Assembly: GCA_016713645.1 (NCBI GenBank)
Contig: JADJOU010000017.1
Location: forward strand, 1-64,000
DNA length: 64,000 bases
DNA from: Bacteroidota bacterium
Lineage (GTDB): Bacteria; Bacteroidota; Bacteroidia; Chitinophagales; JADJOU01
Direction of reading: 5' to 3'
The position numbers and the translations under genes were made by a program. How positions within the stretch are numbered: the stretch's first letter is position 1; every line of letters starts with the position of its first letter. The notes under the pieces were generated by a model that worked only from the letters and a program-made list of their open reading frames with translations, did not search any database and had not been told where the DNA came from. Shown here piece after piece: positions 49,376 through 61,316 of the stretch.

Positions 49376-52321
49376 ATGCGTTTAAAACCTATCTTTTTTG
49401 CTCTGTTTGCATTGATATGCAATCTAGCATTTGCACAAGACATCAATCTCTCCGGTAAGCTAGTCGATGATAAAGGAATGTCTATTCCCGGCGCTTCGAT
49501 TATGGTGAAGGGAACTTCCATCGGCGCGAAATCCGATATCGATGGAAATTATTCCCTGACGATTCCTGCGGCGAATGTTCCAGCTGTCGTAACCTTTAGT
49601 TCAGTTGGTTTTGCTTCACAAGAATATTCTTTTGATGGCAAACAATCTGCTGTTTCGATGAGCCCTGTTTTAAAGACCAGCAATGTCGCGATGAGCGAAG
49701 TTGTTGTCTCTGCATCTAAAAAATCGGAGAAAATACTCGATGCTCCTGCTTCTGTCGCTGTATTGAGCGAAGAGCGCATTAAAGTTAATCCTTCCGTAAC
49801 TATGGTTGATCACTTGAAGAAAGTAGCTGCTGTGGATATCATGCCTACAGGGATGGTTTCTAATAATGTCAACGTAAGAGGATTCAATGGAATATTTTCT
49901 GGTTCTTTGCTATATACAATAGACAATAGATTTGCTTCAGTTCCTTCTTTGAAAGTAAATGCTTTCCAATTGGTTCCAACAAGCAATTCAGACATTTCAA
50001 GAATGGAAATTGTAAGAGGTCCAGCCTCTGCATTATACGGACCAAATGCTGCAAACGGCGTATTGGCTATTTACACAAAATCTCCTCTTGATATGGAAAA
50101 TAGAGCGGAGATCACCGTTTCTGTTACAGGTGCTTTGAGAGCAGCAGGAGATTCAACTTTAGCAGGTGGTCCAGTATCCTCTGATTTAAATGATCGCTAT
50201 TTGATCAATCCAGAAATTAGAATTGCTGCAAAAATCACCGATAAAATTGGATTTAAGATTTCGGGACAAATCGTCAAGGGATCTGATTTCGAGCAATACG
50301 ATTCTCGCGAACCAAAATTAGGCGATGCTTTAAATTTCGGTAGCGGTAAGAATGGACAATTATTCACAACAGAATCTACAACTACATTCCAAAGAGATTT
50401 CTCTATCAAAAAACAAGCAGCTGATGCTCGTTGTCGATTTCAGACCATCTAAAGATGTTGAATTTATCTTGAGTGGAGGTTTGTCAAATGCTTCTAATTT
50501 TGAATTGACAGGATTGGGTGGAGCTCAAGCTAAAAATTGGTTGAGTTATAATACTCAATTGCGTTTCAGAATGAAAAAATTGTTTATGCAAGTTTTCATG
50601 AATGCGCAAGAGTCGGGAAACACATATTTAATTCCGCAGTCTAAGAGTCAAACAGGACAATGGAATTCACAATACCTCGATGATCAATCTAAGCAAATCG
50701 TCGCTCAAATTCAACACTCTTCTGATTTATTGAAGAATAAATTGAACCTAGTTTATGGATTTGATTTCATTGCGACTATCCCAGAATCATTCAATACTAT
50801 TTATGGTCGATTTGATTCTTCTGATAATGTAAATCAATATGGCGGTTATTTACAAGGTGAATATAAATTCTCTCCAAAATTCTCTGTTGTAGCGGCAGTA
50901 AGAGCGGATTACCACGATAGAATTAATGAATTTATGTTGTCACCAAGAGGAGCTTTGGTATACAAGCCAAGTGAAAACAATACTTTCCGTATTACATATA
51001 ATAGAGCATCTCTGCCCCATCTATCTTAAATCTATCTTTGGATTTAGCGAATGGCGTATTGGGCAATGGTGCTATGGTGAGAGGTTTTGGAAATCCAGAG
51101 GGATTCCAATACAATTACAACAATAATTTGCCTATGTATTTGAACAATTCAAACACATGGACGAATTTGAATGATTCAATGGCATTTGTATCCAGCAATG
51201 CATCTACACAAGCTGGAATCATCGGTTATTTGAGCACATTGGGCTTGCCTTTGCCTCCAGCGCAATTAGGGCCATTAGTTGGTATCATTTATAGTGGAAT
51301 TGCACCGAGCATTACCAATGCTGTAGTTGATTTCAATGTATTCAATAATGAGTATTCAGCAGCTTTGATGGGCGGAATGGATAAGTCAACAGCATATACA
51401 ACTGCATTTGTAAAGAGCAAAATTGACCCTGCTAAAATCGTAGACAAAGAATCTGTTAAATCAACGGTAACACAAACAGTAGAAGGCGGGTACAAAGGAT
51501 TGTTGGGAGATAAAGTATCTTTAGGAATTGATGTGTATTACTCTAGAATCAACAACTTCATCAGCCCATTGAGCTCTGCTTCATATACGGTGACTTATGA
51601 TTTCACCAATCCTGCATTGGCTCAAAAAATTGCTTCTAATATCACTTCTCTAGGTTTTATCAATCCAGGTTATCCTGCAGCCATCAATGGTTTGTTTGAT
51701 GCTAAGACAAGCGGAGGAAATGGCAATGGTACTGCTGTAGATGAGATCATCGGCTTGTATTTGACACAAAAAGGAAACAATGTTTCTTCTCCATTAGGTA
51801 CAGTGGCACCTAAGAATGGATTTTCTGGAAGAGATATCATCTTGACTTATTTGAACTTGGGAACAGTTGATGTAGCAGGAGCAGACGTATCTGTCTCTTA
51901 TATGGCTACTAAGACAATCACAGTAGACGGAGCATTTAGCATTGTAAACAAAGATAGAATTCCATTGCAAGATGCAGCTCAAGGCTATGTAGGATTGAAT
52001 GCACCGAAGTATAAATCATCTTTGGCAGTATCACATTCATTTGGTTTAAACAAAGGAAAGTCAGAGAATTTCACATGGTCAGCAAACTGGAGATGGTATG
52101 ATGCATTCCCTGCGAATTCTGCGATATACATCGGTACAGTGAATGCCGCGAATTTAGTGGATTTATCTCTTACATGGAGACCATTGACTTCATTCAAAAA
52201 TACCTTTATCACCTTGTCTATGAATAACGTATTGGACAACAAACACCAATTCTTCCCAGGAACTCCATACATGGGCAGAGTTACTTGGTTGAAATTATCA
52301 CATACATTTGGAAGAAAATAA
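49376..52321 (+). CDS. SusC/RagA-like or siderophore-type TonB-dependent receptor, frameshifted
   Basis: Joined length is about 981 residues. The start ATG 49376 gives a signal peptide (MRLKPIFFALFALICNLAFA); carboxypeptidase-like domain NLSGKLVDDKGMSIPGASIM and GAKSDIDGNYSLTIPA; plug with NVNVRGFNGIFSGSLLYTID and MEIVRGPASALYGPNAANGV; then a 22-strand barrel ending in VTWLKLSHTFGRK. Frame changes at about 50430 and 51020 are bridged by PSKDVEFILSGGLSNASNFE and LDLANGVLGNGAMVRGF. It takes up an unknown ligand across the outer membrane. No SusD gene follows, so it is probably a stand-alone receptor rather than a polysaccharide locus. Confidence 0.85.
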
Positions 52322-52345
52322 TCTTTCCAAATACGAAAAATATTC

Positions 52346-52378
52346 AAAAGGCTATTCCACTCGGAATAGCCTTTTTTT
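52346..52378 (+). terminator. intrinsic terminator after the TonB receptor
   Basis: AAAAGGCTATTCC (52346-52358) and GGAATAGCCTTTT (52363-52375) form a 13-base-pair stem around ACTC, followed by more T. It lies 25 bases after the receptor stop and separates it from the respiratory operon. Confidence 0.9.
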
Positions 52379-52635
52379 ATTGAATTCGTCTATATCTCCG
52401 TGCAATTGGATTTATTGTGAAGCATCTAAAACCATCCTCATTTTGATACCGTTTTGAACAAAATTTAGATATCAACTGTTTGGGCAAAAAAATGTTGAAA
52501 AAAAATATCGGAGGATTTTGTCTTAAATTCTAGACTCTTTTAATGGCATAGTACTTGTAATTGAATGCTTTATTTAATTCCACTATTTAGAATAAGTCTA
52601 AATTGTCTCAAGATTAAAATTATGTTAAAAATTTA

Positions 52636-52666
52636 TTTTAACAATTCACATCAAAGCGTATATTTG
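52636..52666 (+). promoter_or_regulatory. promoter of the respiratory operon
   Basis: TATATTTG at 52659-52666 matches TAnnTTTG exactly, and TTT at 52636-52638 is 20 bases upstream. The first gene's ATG is 38 bases downstream. Between 52379 and 52635 there is only AT-rich sequence, so transcription of the whole Act/Cox cluster probably starts here. Confidence 0.6.
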
Positions 52667-52704
52667 TCCTGTTTTTCGAAAAAGACTAATTGGCAAAGAA
52701 TACA

Positions 52705-53964
52705 ATGATACAAGCAATCTTCAACAGAAAATTACCCGTTTTTTTACTCCTATTCCTTTCACTTTCAATATATTCGAACGTATCTGCTCAAGACGCTAAA
52801 AGTGGCAAGTCCGTTTTTAGAAGCAAGTGTGGATCATGTCACGATGTATCGCTGCAAAAGGATATGACTGGTCCTGCCTTGATGGGCGTGATCGACCGCT
52901 GGAAATCAGCTGGCGATTTCAAAGGCAAGTCAGGAGAAGAATGGTTAAAGACATGGATCCTCAACTACAACGACGCCGTTGGAGCAGGTTATCCTTACGC
53001 TAACAAGATGGTCAATTGGGCTCCATCTGCCATGAACGTCTTCGCCGGTCAAATCACCGACAAAGAATTGGGCGATGTGATGGCTTATATTGCAGATCCA
53101 AGTGCTGGCGGCGGTGCAAAAGCAGTTGCTGCTGATGCCACTACTGCTGGAACTCCAAAAAGCGCTTCGAATGGTCCTATCTTAATGTTGGTTATCCTCG
53201 CATTGCTACTCGTAGTTGCATTTGCATTGGGAACGACATCAAACAATCTATCGGAAATTATCGCAGAGAAAAATGGTCAGCCAGTTCCTGCTAAAGTTCC
53301 TTTCTACCTCTCTAGAAAATTCAAAACAAGTCTATTGATATTCGCAATCCTTTTCCTTTGCTATGCTATCTGTAAAGATGCGATTCAATTGGGAAGATCG
53401 CAAGGGTATCAACCAGCTCAGCCGATTAAATTCTCCCATGCACTCCATGCTGGAAAGAATAAAATTGAATGTCAATACTGCCACAGTTCTGCTGATAAAG
53501 GCAAGCATTCAAATATCCCTTCTGCCAACGTTTGTATGAACTGTCATAAGAATGTTCAAGTGGGCCCTCAATACGGTGAGAGAGAAATAGCTAAGATTTA
53601 TGACGCTGTGGGATGGGATGTGAAAACACAGACCTATTCTAAACCACAAAAACCAATCGAGTGGGTGCGTGTACACAATCTACCTGATCACGTTTATTTC
53701 AACCACGCTCAGCACGTCAATGCGGGCAAAGTGAAGTGTCAAACTTGTCACGGTCCAGTAGAAGAAATGGATGAAGTATACCAATACGCTCCATTGTCTA
53801 TGGGATGGTGTGTGAATTGCCACAGAAATCACGATGTTCAATTCTCTGATAATTCTTACTACAAGACTTATGTGAAATACCATGAGGAAATGAAAGCTGG
53901 CAAGAGAAAGAGAGTCACTGTCAATGATATCGGCGGTACTGAATGTCAAAAATGTCACTATTAA
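52705..53964 (+). CDS. actA: alternative complex III subunit ActA, multiheme cytochrome c with fused N-terminal monoheme domain
   Basis: An intact protein of about 419 residues. A signal peptide or anchor (LPVFLLLFLSLSIYSNVSAQ) is followed by a monoheme cytochrome domain with CGSCH and its ligand Met region, then a membrane helix (ILMLVILALLLVVAFALG) and a second one (LLIFAILFLCYAICK). The C-terminal part carries five more CxxCH sites: CQYCH, CMNCH, CQTCH, CVNCH and CQKCH. ActA's pentaheme part relays electrons from quinol oxidation to cytochrome oxidase. The additional N-terminal heme domain makes six per chain. It opens the operon with actB-F and coxBA. Confidence 0.9.
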   Translation: MIQAIFNRKLPVFLLLFLSLSIYSNVSAQDAKSGKSVFRSKCGSCHDVSLQKDMTGPALMGVIDRWKSAGDFKGKSGEEWLKTWILNYNDAVGAGYPYANKMVNWAPSAMNVFAGQITDKELGDVMAYIADPSAGGGAKAVAADATTAGTPKSASNGPILMLVILALLLVVAFALGTTSNNLSEIIAEKNGQPVPAKVPFYLSRKFKTSLLIFAILFLCYAICKDAIQLGRSQGYQPAQPIKFSHALHAGKNKIECQYCHSSADKGKHSNIPSANVCMNCHKNVQVGPQYGEREIAKIYDAVGWDVKTQTYSKPQKPIEWVRVHNLPDHVYFNHAQHVNAGKVKCQTCHGPVEEMDEVYQYAPLSMGWCVNCHRNHDVQFSDNSYYKTYVKYHEEMKAGKRKRVTVNDIGGTECQKCHY

Positions 53965-54013
53965 TATCAAATAAGGAACCAATTCATATTTATCAGATTC
54001 AAGAATAATTATT

Positions 54014-57000
54014 ATGCAAGAAAAAAGATATTGGCAAACTTTAGGAGAAGTCAACAATTCAAATCCGGTAGAGACAAAAGAATTTTCGGATGAATTGCCT
54101 GTTCTCAATTCAATTGCTGAAGGCATTACCAACGAATCCACTGGAAGAAGAGATTTCTTAAAGCAATTGGGATTTGGTCTAGGTGCTGCTACACTCGCTG
54201 CGAGTTGTGAAATGCCTGTGCGCAAATCAATTCCATATGTATTTAAACCAGAGGAAATCACACCAGGCGTTGCTAATTACTACGCTTCTGCTTATACTTT
54301 AGGTGGTGAATATATTTCTGTTTTAATTAAGACAAGAGAAGGACGACCAATCAAAATAGAAGGCAATCCAAACTCAAAAATTTCTCAAGGTGGAACAACT
54401 GCGCTTGCTCAAGCTTCTGTTGTTAGCTTATATGATAATGCTTCTCGTTTCAAATCTCCGATGAAAGGAGGAAAAGAGATGAGCTTTGCTGCTATCGATG
54501 CTGAAATTGGCGCTAAATTGGGAACTGGTAAAGTAGTTGTATTGACTTCTTCTATCAATAGCCCTTCTTCACTTGCTGCTATCAACGAATTCAAAACTAA
54601 ATACAATGCAAGTCATGTAACCCATGATGCAGTTTCTTATTCAGGAATTTTGGATGCAGCGGAAACTTATTTAGGTACTCGCTCATTCCCTGATTTCAGA
54701 TTTGGTGAGGCTGATGTGATTGTATCTATCGGTGCTGATTTTGCGGCTACTTGGGGTAATCCAGTGGAGCACGCTTCTGATTATGCAAAGAGAAGAAAAG
54801 TATCTGTTCAAAACAGCAATATGAGTCGCCACATTCATTTCGAAGCGATTCCTACTGCGACAAGTTCTACTTCTGATAAGAAATACGCTTTGAGCCCTTC
54901 TGAAGAGGCTATGGCTGTATATGAATTATACAATGCAGTTAATGCTGGCGAAGCTTGTAAAATTGCTGGTGTTGCTGAGACGGCTAAGGAATTATTGGCT
55001 TGCAAAAACAGAGGTATGAAATCCCTCGTCGTTTGCGGTGTCAATGATGCCAATGTACAGGGATTGGTTTTTGCCATCAACAATATCTTAGGAAATTTTG
55101 GTACAACGATTAAAGGAGCGACCAACTATAAAAAAGAGCAATGACAAAGAGACAGCAGCACTTTTAGCAGATATGAATGCAGGTGCAGTAAAATCTTTGA
55201 TCATCATCGATACGAACCCAGCTTATTCAATCAAAGGATTTGCAGAGGCAATGAAGAAAGTAGAAAATACGATTTCATTGAGCGATCGCCACAATGAAAC
55301 CGCAGATGCTTGTGTGTATGTAGTGCCTAAACACAATGCACTCGAGAGTTGGAATGATGCTGAGCCAAAATCTGGTGTTTACGCCATTTGTCAACCAGCT
55401 ATTTCACCATTATTCAATACACGTCAATATCAAGAGACTTTATTGTCTTGGGCTGGAAACAATACTTCTTTTTACGAGTATATCAAAAATACCGCAAAAG
55501 GAAAAACTGAATTGGCCGCTGGTTATAGCAGTTTTGATGCTTTCTGGGACAATGCAGTTCAGAATAGCGAAACTGCTGTAGGAGAGGGCTCTTCCCTTTC
55601 TTTCAATGGAAGCAATATTGCAAATGCTGTTGCAGCAGTTGCGACGTATAAAAAATCTGAATTAGAAGTTAAGTTCTATTTATCAGTTCATGGTGATGGT
55701 TCTTATGCTGACAATCCATATATCCAAGAATTGCCAGATCCAATGTCTAGAATTACTTGGGACAATTACATTGTTGCCAATCCTACTTGGGCTGCAAAGA
55801 ATGGTTTGACTCCAGATTTAAATACAAAAGAATACAAGACGATTACACTTACCATGAATGGTGCAAGTGTGACCCTTCCAGTTTATCCTCTTCCAGGTGT
55901 TGCCAATGGCACATTGGGTATTAAAGTTGGATTTGGAAGAAAGACTGTCAATGCGGAGTTTAGCCGCGGAGCGAATGTATTTCCTTTCATGACAACCGTC
56001 AATGGAAATATCTCTAGCAATGCAGTAGCATCTTTCAAAGTGACTGGCGAAGTAGCTAAATTAGCTGCTATGCAGACTTATTTCACTTTGGATCATCAAG
56101 GTCTAGGCGGTGTTAAAACGCGTTACGTCATCAAAGAAACTTCTTTGAATGCATATAGAAAAGACCCTGAAGCAGGAAATCAAATCGGTGGAACACCAAG
56201 AAAAGCTTGGTTGGAGCACCACTTGGTGACACTTTATGGAAAACATGAAATGCCAGGTCATCAATGGGGAATGGTCGTAGACCTCAACTCATGTGTTGGT
56301 TGCGGCGCTTGTGTTGTAGCATGTAATATAGAAAACAACGTACCTGTTGTTGGTCAAGATCAAGTTCATCGCTCTAGAGAGATGCATTGGATGCGTATCG
56401 ACAGATATTATACGGGTGATGTTGAGAATCCAGAAGTGACTTTCCAACCGATGATGTGTCAGCACTGTGATAACGCTCCATGTGAGAACGTTTGTCCAGT
56501 TTCTGCAACTAACCACAGTTCTGAGGGATTGAATCAAATGGCTTATAACAGATGTATTGGAACGAGATATTGTGCTAATAACTGTCCGTATAAAGTGAGA
56601 AGATTTAACTGGTATGACTATACAGGATCTGATTCTTTCAACGAGCAATCATTCGGCGTAGATAATTACGATGATAAATTGGGTAGATTTGATTCATTGG
56701 CTAGAATGGTCTTGAATCCAGATGTTACTACACGTTCAAGAGGAGTTATCGAGAAATGCAGTTTCTGTGTTCAAAGAATCCAAGGAGCTAAATTAGACGC
56801 TAAGAAAGAGAATAGAACATTGAGAGATGGTGATGTTAAGTCGGCTTGTCAAACGGCATGTCCTACCAACGCAATCACATTTGGAGATGTAAACAATAAA
56901 GACACTCAAGTTCACAAATTGACGATGGATGAAAGAGCATTCGGTGTATTGGAAGAAATACACACTTTGCCATCTGTCAGCTATTTGACTAGAGTTAGAA

Positions 57001-57020
57001 ATGAAGATGCAATTACATAA
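54014..57020 (+). CDS. actB: alternative complex III subunit ActB, molybdoenzyme-like and iron-sulfur protein, frameshifted
   Basis: Joined length is about 1,000 residues. A twin-arginine motif (GRRDFLKQLGFGLGAATLAA) is followed by a molybdopterin-oxidoreductase-like domain without evidence of a bound cofactor, then a ferredoxin-type domain with four cluster motifs: CVGCGACVVAC, CQHCDNAPCENVCP, CIGTRYCANNCP and CSFCVQRIQ ... CQTACP. The clusters would pass electrons towards the hemes of ActA. An A-run at about 55130 loses a base (GATNYKKE, stop; should read GATNYKKSNDKETAALLADM). Neighbours actA and actC flank it with 49 and 42 bases, typical operon spacing. Confidence 0.95.
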
Positions 57021-57062
57021 TTATAATTAGATAAATAATATTTAAGAGATTAATAATAAACT

Positions 57063-58450
57063 ATGTCGCACGTAGATTCATTAATTAGAGAGCCACTCAT
57101 TAACGGCGAAAACATTACCTACGGAAAGATTACCGAGGATATTGTTCGTAGTACGGAAGGAAGACCACCTTTAAACTGGTGGATTGCATTTTCTTTTGCA
57201 GTAGTCGGTTTATTGCTTTATGTATTTGCCGTTTCCTATACGATATGGAAAGGTATCGGTGTTTGGGGATTGAACAAAACAGTCAACTGGGCATGGGATA
57301 TCACCAATTTCGTTTGGTGGGTCGGTATTGGTCACGCGGGAACCTTGATTTCTGCTGTACTCTTGCTATTCAGACAAAATGGAGAACAGGGATCAATAGA
57401 GCTGCTGGAGGCGATGACCATCTTTGCGGTTGTTTGTGCTGGTCAGTTTCCATTGATTCACATGGGTCGTATTTGGCAAGGATTCTTTATCTTCCCTTAT
57501 CCAAATACACGTGGACCACTTTGGGTGAACTTCAATTCACCGCTCTTATGGGACGTATTCGCGATTTCAACTTACTTCTCTGTATCATGTTTGTTCTGGT
57601 ATTCAGGTTTGATGCCTGACTTTGGAACCATCAGAGATAAAGCGAAATCTAGCAAGAGAAAATTCATCTACAATGTATTGAGTTTTGGATGGAGAGGAAC
57701 AGCTAAGCAATGGAGTCGTTTTGAGTCTTTGTCTTTGGTTTTGGCTGGTTTGTCTACACCACTCGTACTTTCAGTACACACCATCGTATCTTTGACTTCG
57801 CCACATCAGTAATTCCAGGATGGCATACTACGATCTTCCCTCCGTATTTCGTTGCGGGTGCGATCTTCTCGGGATTTGCCATGGTATTGACATTGATGCT
57901 CATCGCGCGTAAAGTGCAACATCTTGAAAACTATATTACCATTGCACATATCGAGTCGATGAATAAAGTTATCGTCGTTACGGGTTCTATCGTAGGTATT
58001 GCCTATATCACGGAATTGTTTGTCGCTTGGTACTCTGGTTATTTATACGAGCAGTATGCTTTCTATAACAGAGCATTCGGAGATTACAAATGGGCTTATT
58101 GGGGTATGATGTCATGCAACGTATTGTCTCCACAGATTTTCTGGATTAAGAAGATGAGAAGAAATATTGCCGTTACATTCTTTATGTCTGTATTCATCAA
58201 TATTGGAATGTGGTTCGAGCGTTTTGTAATTATCGTGACTTCATTGCACAAAGATTTCTTGCCTTCGAGCTGGTTGTATTTCACACCATCTTGGGTAGAT
58301 ATCTCTATCTTCATCGGAAGTTTGGGATTATTCTTTACATGCTTCTTATTGTTTGCGAGAACTTTCCCTGTGATTGCGATTGCAGAGGTGAAATCGATCT
58401 TCAGTAATATCTCTGAAGTAGCACAGAAAAAAGCAAAAAATCATCATTAA
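57063..58450 (+). CDS. actC: alternative complex III subunit ActC, NrfD-like quinol-binding protein, frameshifted
   Basis: About 462 residues with 10 membrane helices, of the NrfD/PsrC family. The first half shows WWIAFSFAVVGLLLYVFAVS, FVWWVGIGHAGTLISAVLLL (the conserved GHAGT) and AGQFPLIHMGRIWQGFFIFP. The frame changes at about 57808: SLTSPHQ should read SFDFATSVIPGWHTTIFPPY. The second half has LVLNxLLI-type helices through LYFTPSWVDISIFIGSLGLF. ActC carries a quinol site and has no redox cofactor of its own; it may take part in proton translocation. ActF in this operon is a paralogue. Confidence 0.9.
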
Positions 58451-58487
58451 TAAATAGCAGTTTATAGTTTTATTTAATAATAATAGA

Positions 58488-59029
58488 ATGACAGCAGGAA
58501 AAATAGCACAAAAGAAATACATCTACGGTATCTGGGATCACGAAGAGCCCTTTATGGATGCCATAGATAAAATTAGAGGAGCGGAATCGAAATTACCGAT
58601 GCATACTCTCCATTCCCCGTTCACGGGATTGATGATAAATTGGGAATCAAAGAATCTCGATTGCATACTTCTGGATTCCTATTGGGATTGACAGGAACAA
58701 TTACCGCTTTGAGTGTAATCACTTGGATCGTAACGATGAACTATCCTACGGTATTTGGAGGAAAACCTTTCTGGGCATTACCAGCGTTTATTCCTATTAT
58801 ATTTGAAAGTACCATCTTGTTTGCATGTTGGGGAATGTTCTTTGTATACATCATCAGAAATGAATTGTATCCAGGTTTTATTCCAATGATTATTGATGAG
58901 AGAACGACAGATGATAAATTTGCTTTGTCTTTTGGAATAGATCATAGTTCAGCAGAAAATGTCAATAAAATCAATGCGGCTTTGAAAGATGCAGGGGCAT
59001 TGGAAATTCATACAAAAGAGTTTAATTAA
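58488..59029 (+). CDS. actD: alternative complex III subunit ActD (DUF3341), frameshifted
   Basis: About 180 residues with two membrane helices (SGFLLGLTGTITALSVITWI and LPAFIPIIFESTILFACWGM). The N-terminus YGIWDHEEPFMDAIDKIRGA is cytosolic. Near 58616 a C-run loses a base, so that SPFTGLMINWE should read PFPVHGIDDKLGIKESRLHT, where the P-[FY]-P-V-H-G-[IL]-D pattern is the ActD signature. It is a small structural subunit of alternative complex III without cofactor. The spacing to actC and actE is 37 and 30 bases. Confidence 0.9.
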
Positions 59030-59059
59030 TTAAGATAGTAAAGCATTAAGAGTATTACA

Positions 59060-59779
59060 ATGGATAATAAGACTATAAAATTTTACGCGACGATTCTAGG
59101 CATGATCCTTTTGGCGATTTTCATGCTTTCAGGAAACATCAGAAAGCCAGGAAGAATCTATGCTCCTGACATGGCTTATTCTAATGCCGGAGAGACATAT
59201 GGAGAGAGTAAAATTCCAACCAAAGTAGGAGATAGCATGCGCTATATGGCGTCTCGTCTTCCAGTTGCTGGTACGATTCCCTTCGGAACAATTCCTCAAA
59301 ATGAATTGGCAAAGAATGAAGCTTATGCTTTCTCTTATACTTATATGAAGCATTTTGCAAATACACCTGCAGACAAGGCAAGAGCTGGCGCATTATTGAA
59401 AAATCCTTATATGCAAACACCAGAAGTACTCAAAGAAGGTGAAGCAGCGTATATTACTTATTGTTCAAATTGCCACGGTAAAACAGGTTTAGGCGATGGT
59501 TCATTGATTATCAGAGCTGATGGAACGGATGGTCCTTTCAAGGCAATTCCACCATCTTATGCTGATCGTTTGAAAACACTTAGAGACGGAGAGATATTCC
59601 ACTCAATCACTTATGGATGGAATATGATGGGCGGTCACGCTTCTCAAGTATCTCCAGATGATCGTTGGAAAATCATTTGCTATATCAAGAAATTGGGCGG
59701 ATTGCCAGATAATCATACAGTAATCAATGCAGGTGCTCCGGCTCCAGCTCCAGTTGCTGCGGTTGAAACAAAAAAATAA
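59060..59779 (+). CDS. actE: alternative complex III subunit ActE, monoheme cytochrome c
   Basis: The intact 239-residue protein starts with a single hydrophobic anchor or signal (FYATILGMILLAIFMLSGNI) and has one CxxCH heme site (CSNCH, near residue 135), preceded by LKEGEAAYITY. The sixth heme ligand is probably the Met in TYGWNMMGGHASQVSPDDRW. Its C-terminus is an Ala/Pro-rich tail (GAPAPAPVAAVETKK). ActE passes electrons on towards cytochrome oxidase. It is flanked by actD and actF. Confidence 0.9.
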   Translation: MDNKTIKFYATILGMILLAIFMLSGNIRKPGRIYAPDMAYSNAGETYGESKIPTKVGDSMRYMASRLPVAGTIPFGTIPQNELAKNEAYAFSYTYMKHFANTPADKARAGALLKNPYMQTPEVLKEGEAAYITYCSNCHGKTGLGDGSLIIRADGTDGPFKAIPPSYADRLKTLRDGEIFHSITYGWNMMGGHASQVSPDDRWKIICYIKKLGGLPDNHTVINAGAPAPAPVAAVETKK

Positions 59780-59822
59780 AATTAAAGAGAAGCATTAAGA
59801 ATAAAGAAAATACAATTTTACA

Positions 59823-61276
59823 ATGGGTCATCATCAAACAAATACATTTGAACCGAATGCTGAGAATTTCACATTTGGCGGGAGACTAAAGACACTTTGC
59901 TTGGTTTTTATGGGCTTAGGCGTTTTGGGCTTGATTTGGTCTTTTCTTGGAAGTGAAGAAGGAACAAAACACAGTCGTTTTTGGACAAATCTATTGACCA
60001 ATGCATACTATTTCAATGGTATTGCGATTGCGGCAATGTTCTTGGTATCTGTCCTTACGATTGGATATGGCGCTTGGCAAACACTCATCAAGAGAATCTT
60101 CGAATCTTTTGGTGTTTATGTTTGGGTAACTTTAGTATGTTTTGTATTGATCATCATTGCGATGAAGACTGGCGCTACAAATTTATATGAATTGTGGTTG
60201 CATCCAGTTGCAGGCGATACCATCGTTGGAGATAAAATCAATTTCTTGAACTTTGGGATGTATACTGGCGGTGTCTTGTTTTTCTTCGCAGGATGGATTG
60301 GTATTGGTGCATACATGAGAAGTCATTCATTGGCTGAAGATGGCGCTGCTGATGCAGTAGCTCACTACCAAAAATCAAAATATATCGCTGCTGCTTATAT
60401 CGTATTATTCGGTGTATCATCATCTATTTTTAGCTGGTGGGCAATCATGTCTTTGGATCCACATTGGTATTCTACCATGTTTGGATGGTATAACTTCGCC
60501 TCTTACATGTGCGGAATGCTCTCAATGATGATTCTTATTATTTCATATTTGAAATACAAAGGTCACTTGAGAAATGTAACAGAAAATCACTTGCACGATT
60601 TGGGTAAGTTTTTATTCGGGTTCTCTGTATTTTGGACATACGTTTGGTTTTCACAATTCATGTTGATCTGGTACGGAAATATTCCTGAAGATACCATGTA
60701 TTTTGTAAAGCGTTTTGATGTGCCTTTATTCAAATGGTTGTTCTTGGGAACATTCTTCATCAACTTTGTTTTTGCATTCTTATTCCTTTTGAAGAGAAGC
60801 GCTAAAAGACAATTCTTGACTGCAGGTTTCGCTTCGGCTGTTTTGATCATCGGTCACTATATGGACTTTTATTTGATGGTTGCTCCAGAGCCTAACAAAA
60901 TTGAAAATCACGGTGGCAATCACCATGCAACTGAAGCAAAAGGTCATTCATTGAATGTATCAAGTGATAGAGTTTTATTGGCAAACGCTGAGCCAACTGG
61001 TCATGAAGCAGCTAAGACAGAAGCGCATGGAGATGCACATGCAGCTGCGACACACGAAGGCCATGCAGATGTAAAAGCAGCTCACGGTGCTGGACATCAC
61101 GGCGCTCACCATGAAGAACCGCCTTTGACGCATGCTTCTATGGGCTTAATTGAAATCATGATTTTCTTAGGATTTTTGGATCATTCTTATTCATCGTATT
61201 GACTAGATTGTCTAAGAATAGATTGGTTCCAATTAATCATCCAATGTTGGAAGAGAGTTTAAGACATAACATATAA
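59823..61276 (+). CDS. actF: alternative complex III subunit ActF, NrfD-like, with His-rich insert, frameshifted at the end
   Basis: About 484 residues, ten membrane helices, weakly similar to ActC: LCLVFMGLGVLGLIWSF, FLNFGMYTGGVLFFFAGWIG, SIFSWWAIMSLDPHWYSTMF (conserved DPHWYST) and QFMLIWYGNIPEDTMYFVKR. Residues about 360-435 form a His/Ala-rich hydrophilic stretch (HGDAHAAATHEGHADVKAAH and GAGHHGAHHEEPPLTHA) before the last helix. The frame changes near 61180, FLGFLDHSY to FLFIVLTRLSKNRLVPINHP, ending at 61276. It is the second NrfD-like membrane subunit of alternative complex III and lies before coxB. Confidence 0.9.
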
Positions 61277-61316
61277 TATAATTACAATAGATAAATAAAA
61301 TTATTAGAGGAAGAAT

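Noticed and set aside
57060..57075. AAACTATGTCGC, partial match to the 21-base motif
   Set aside because: It spans the start codon of actC inside the operon; only 12 bases match and the upstream GCC half is missing.
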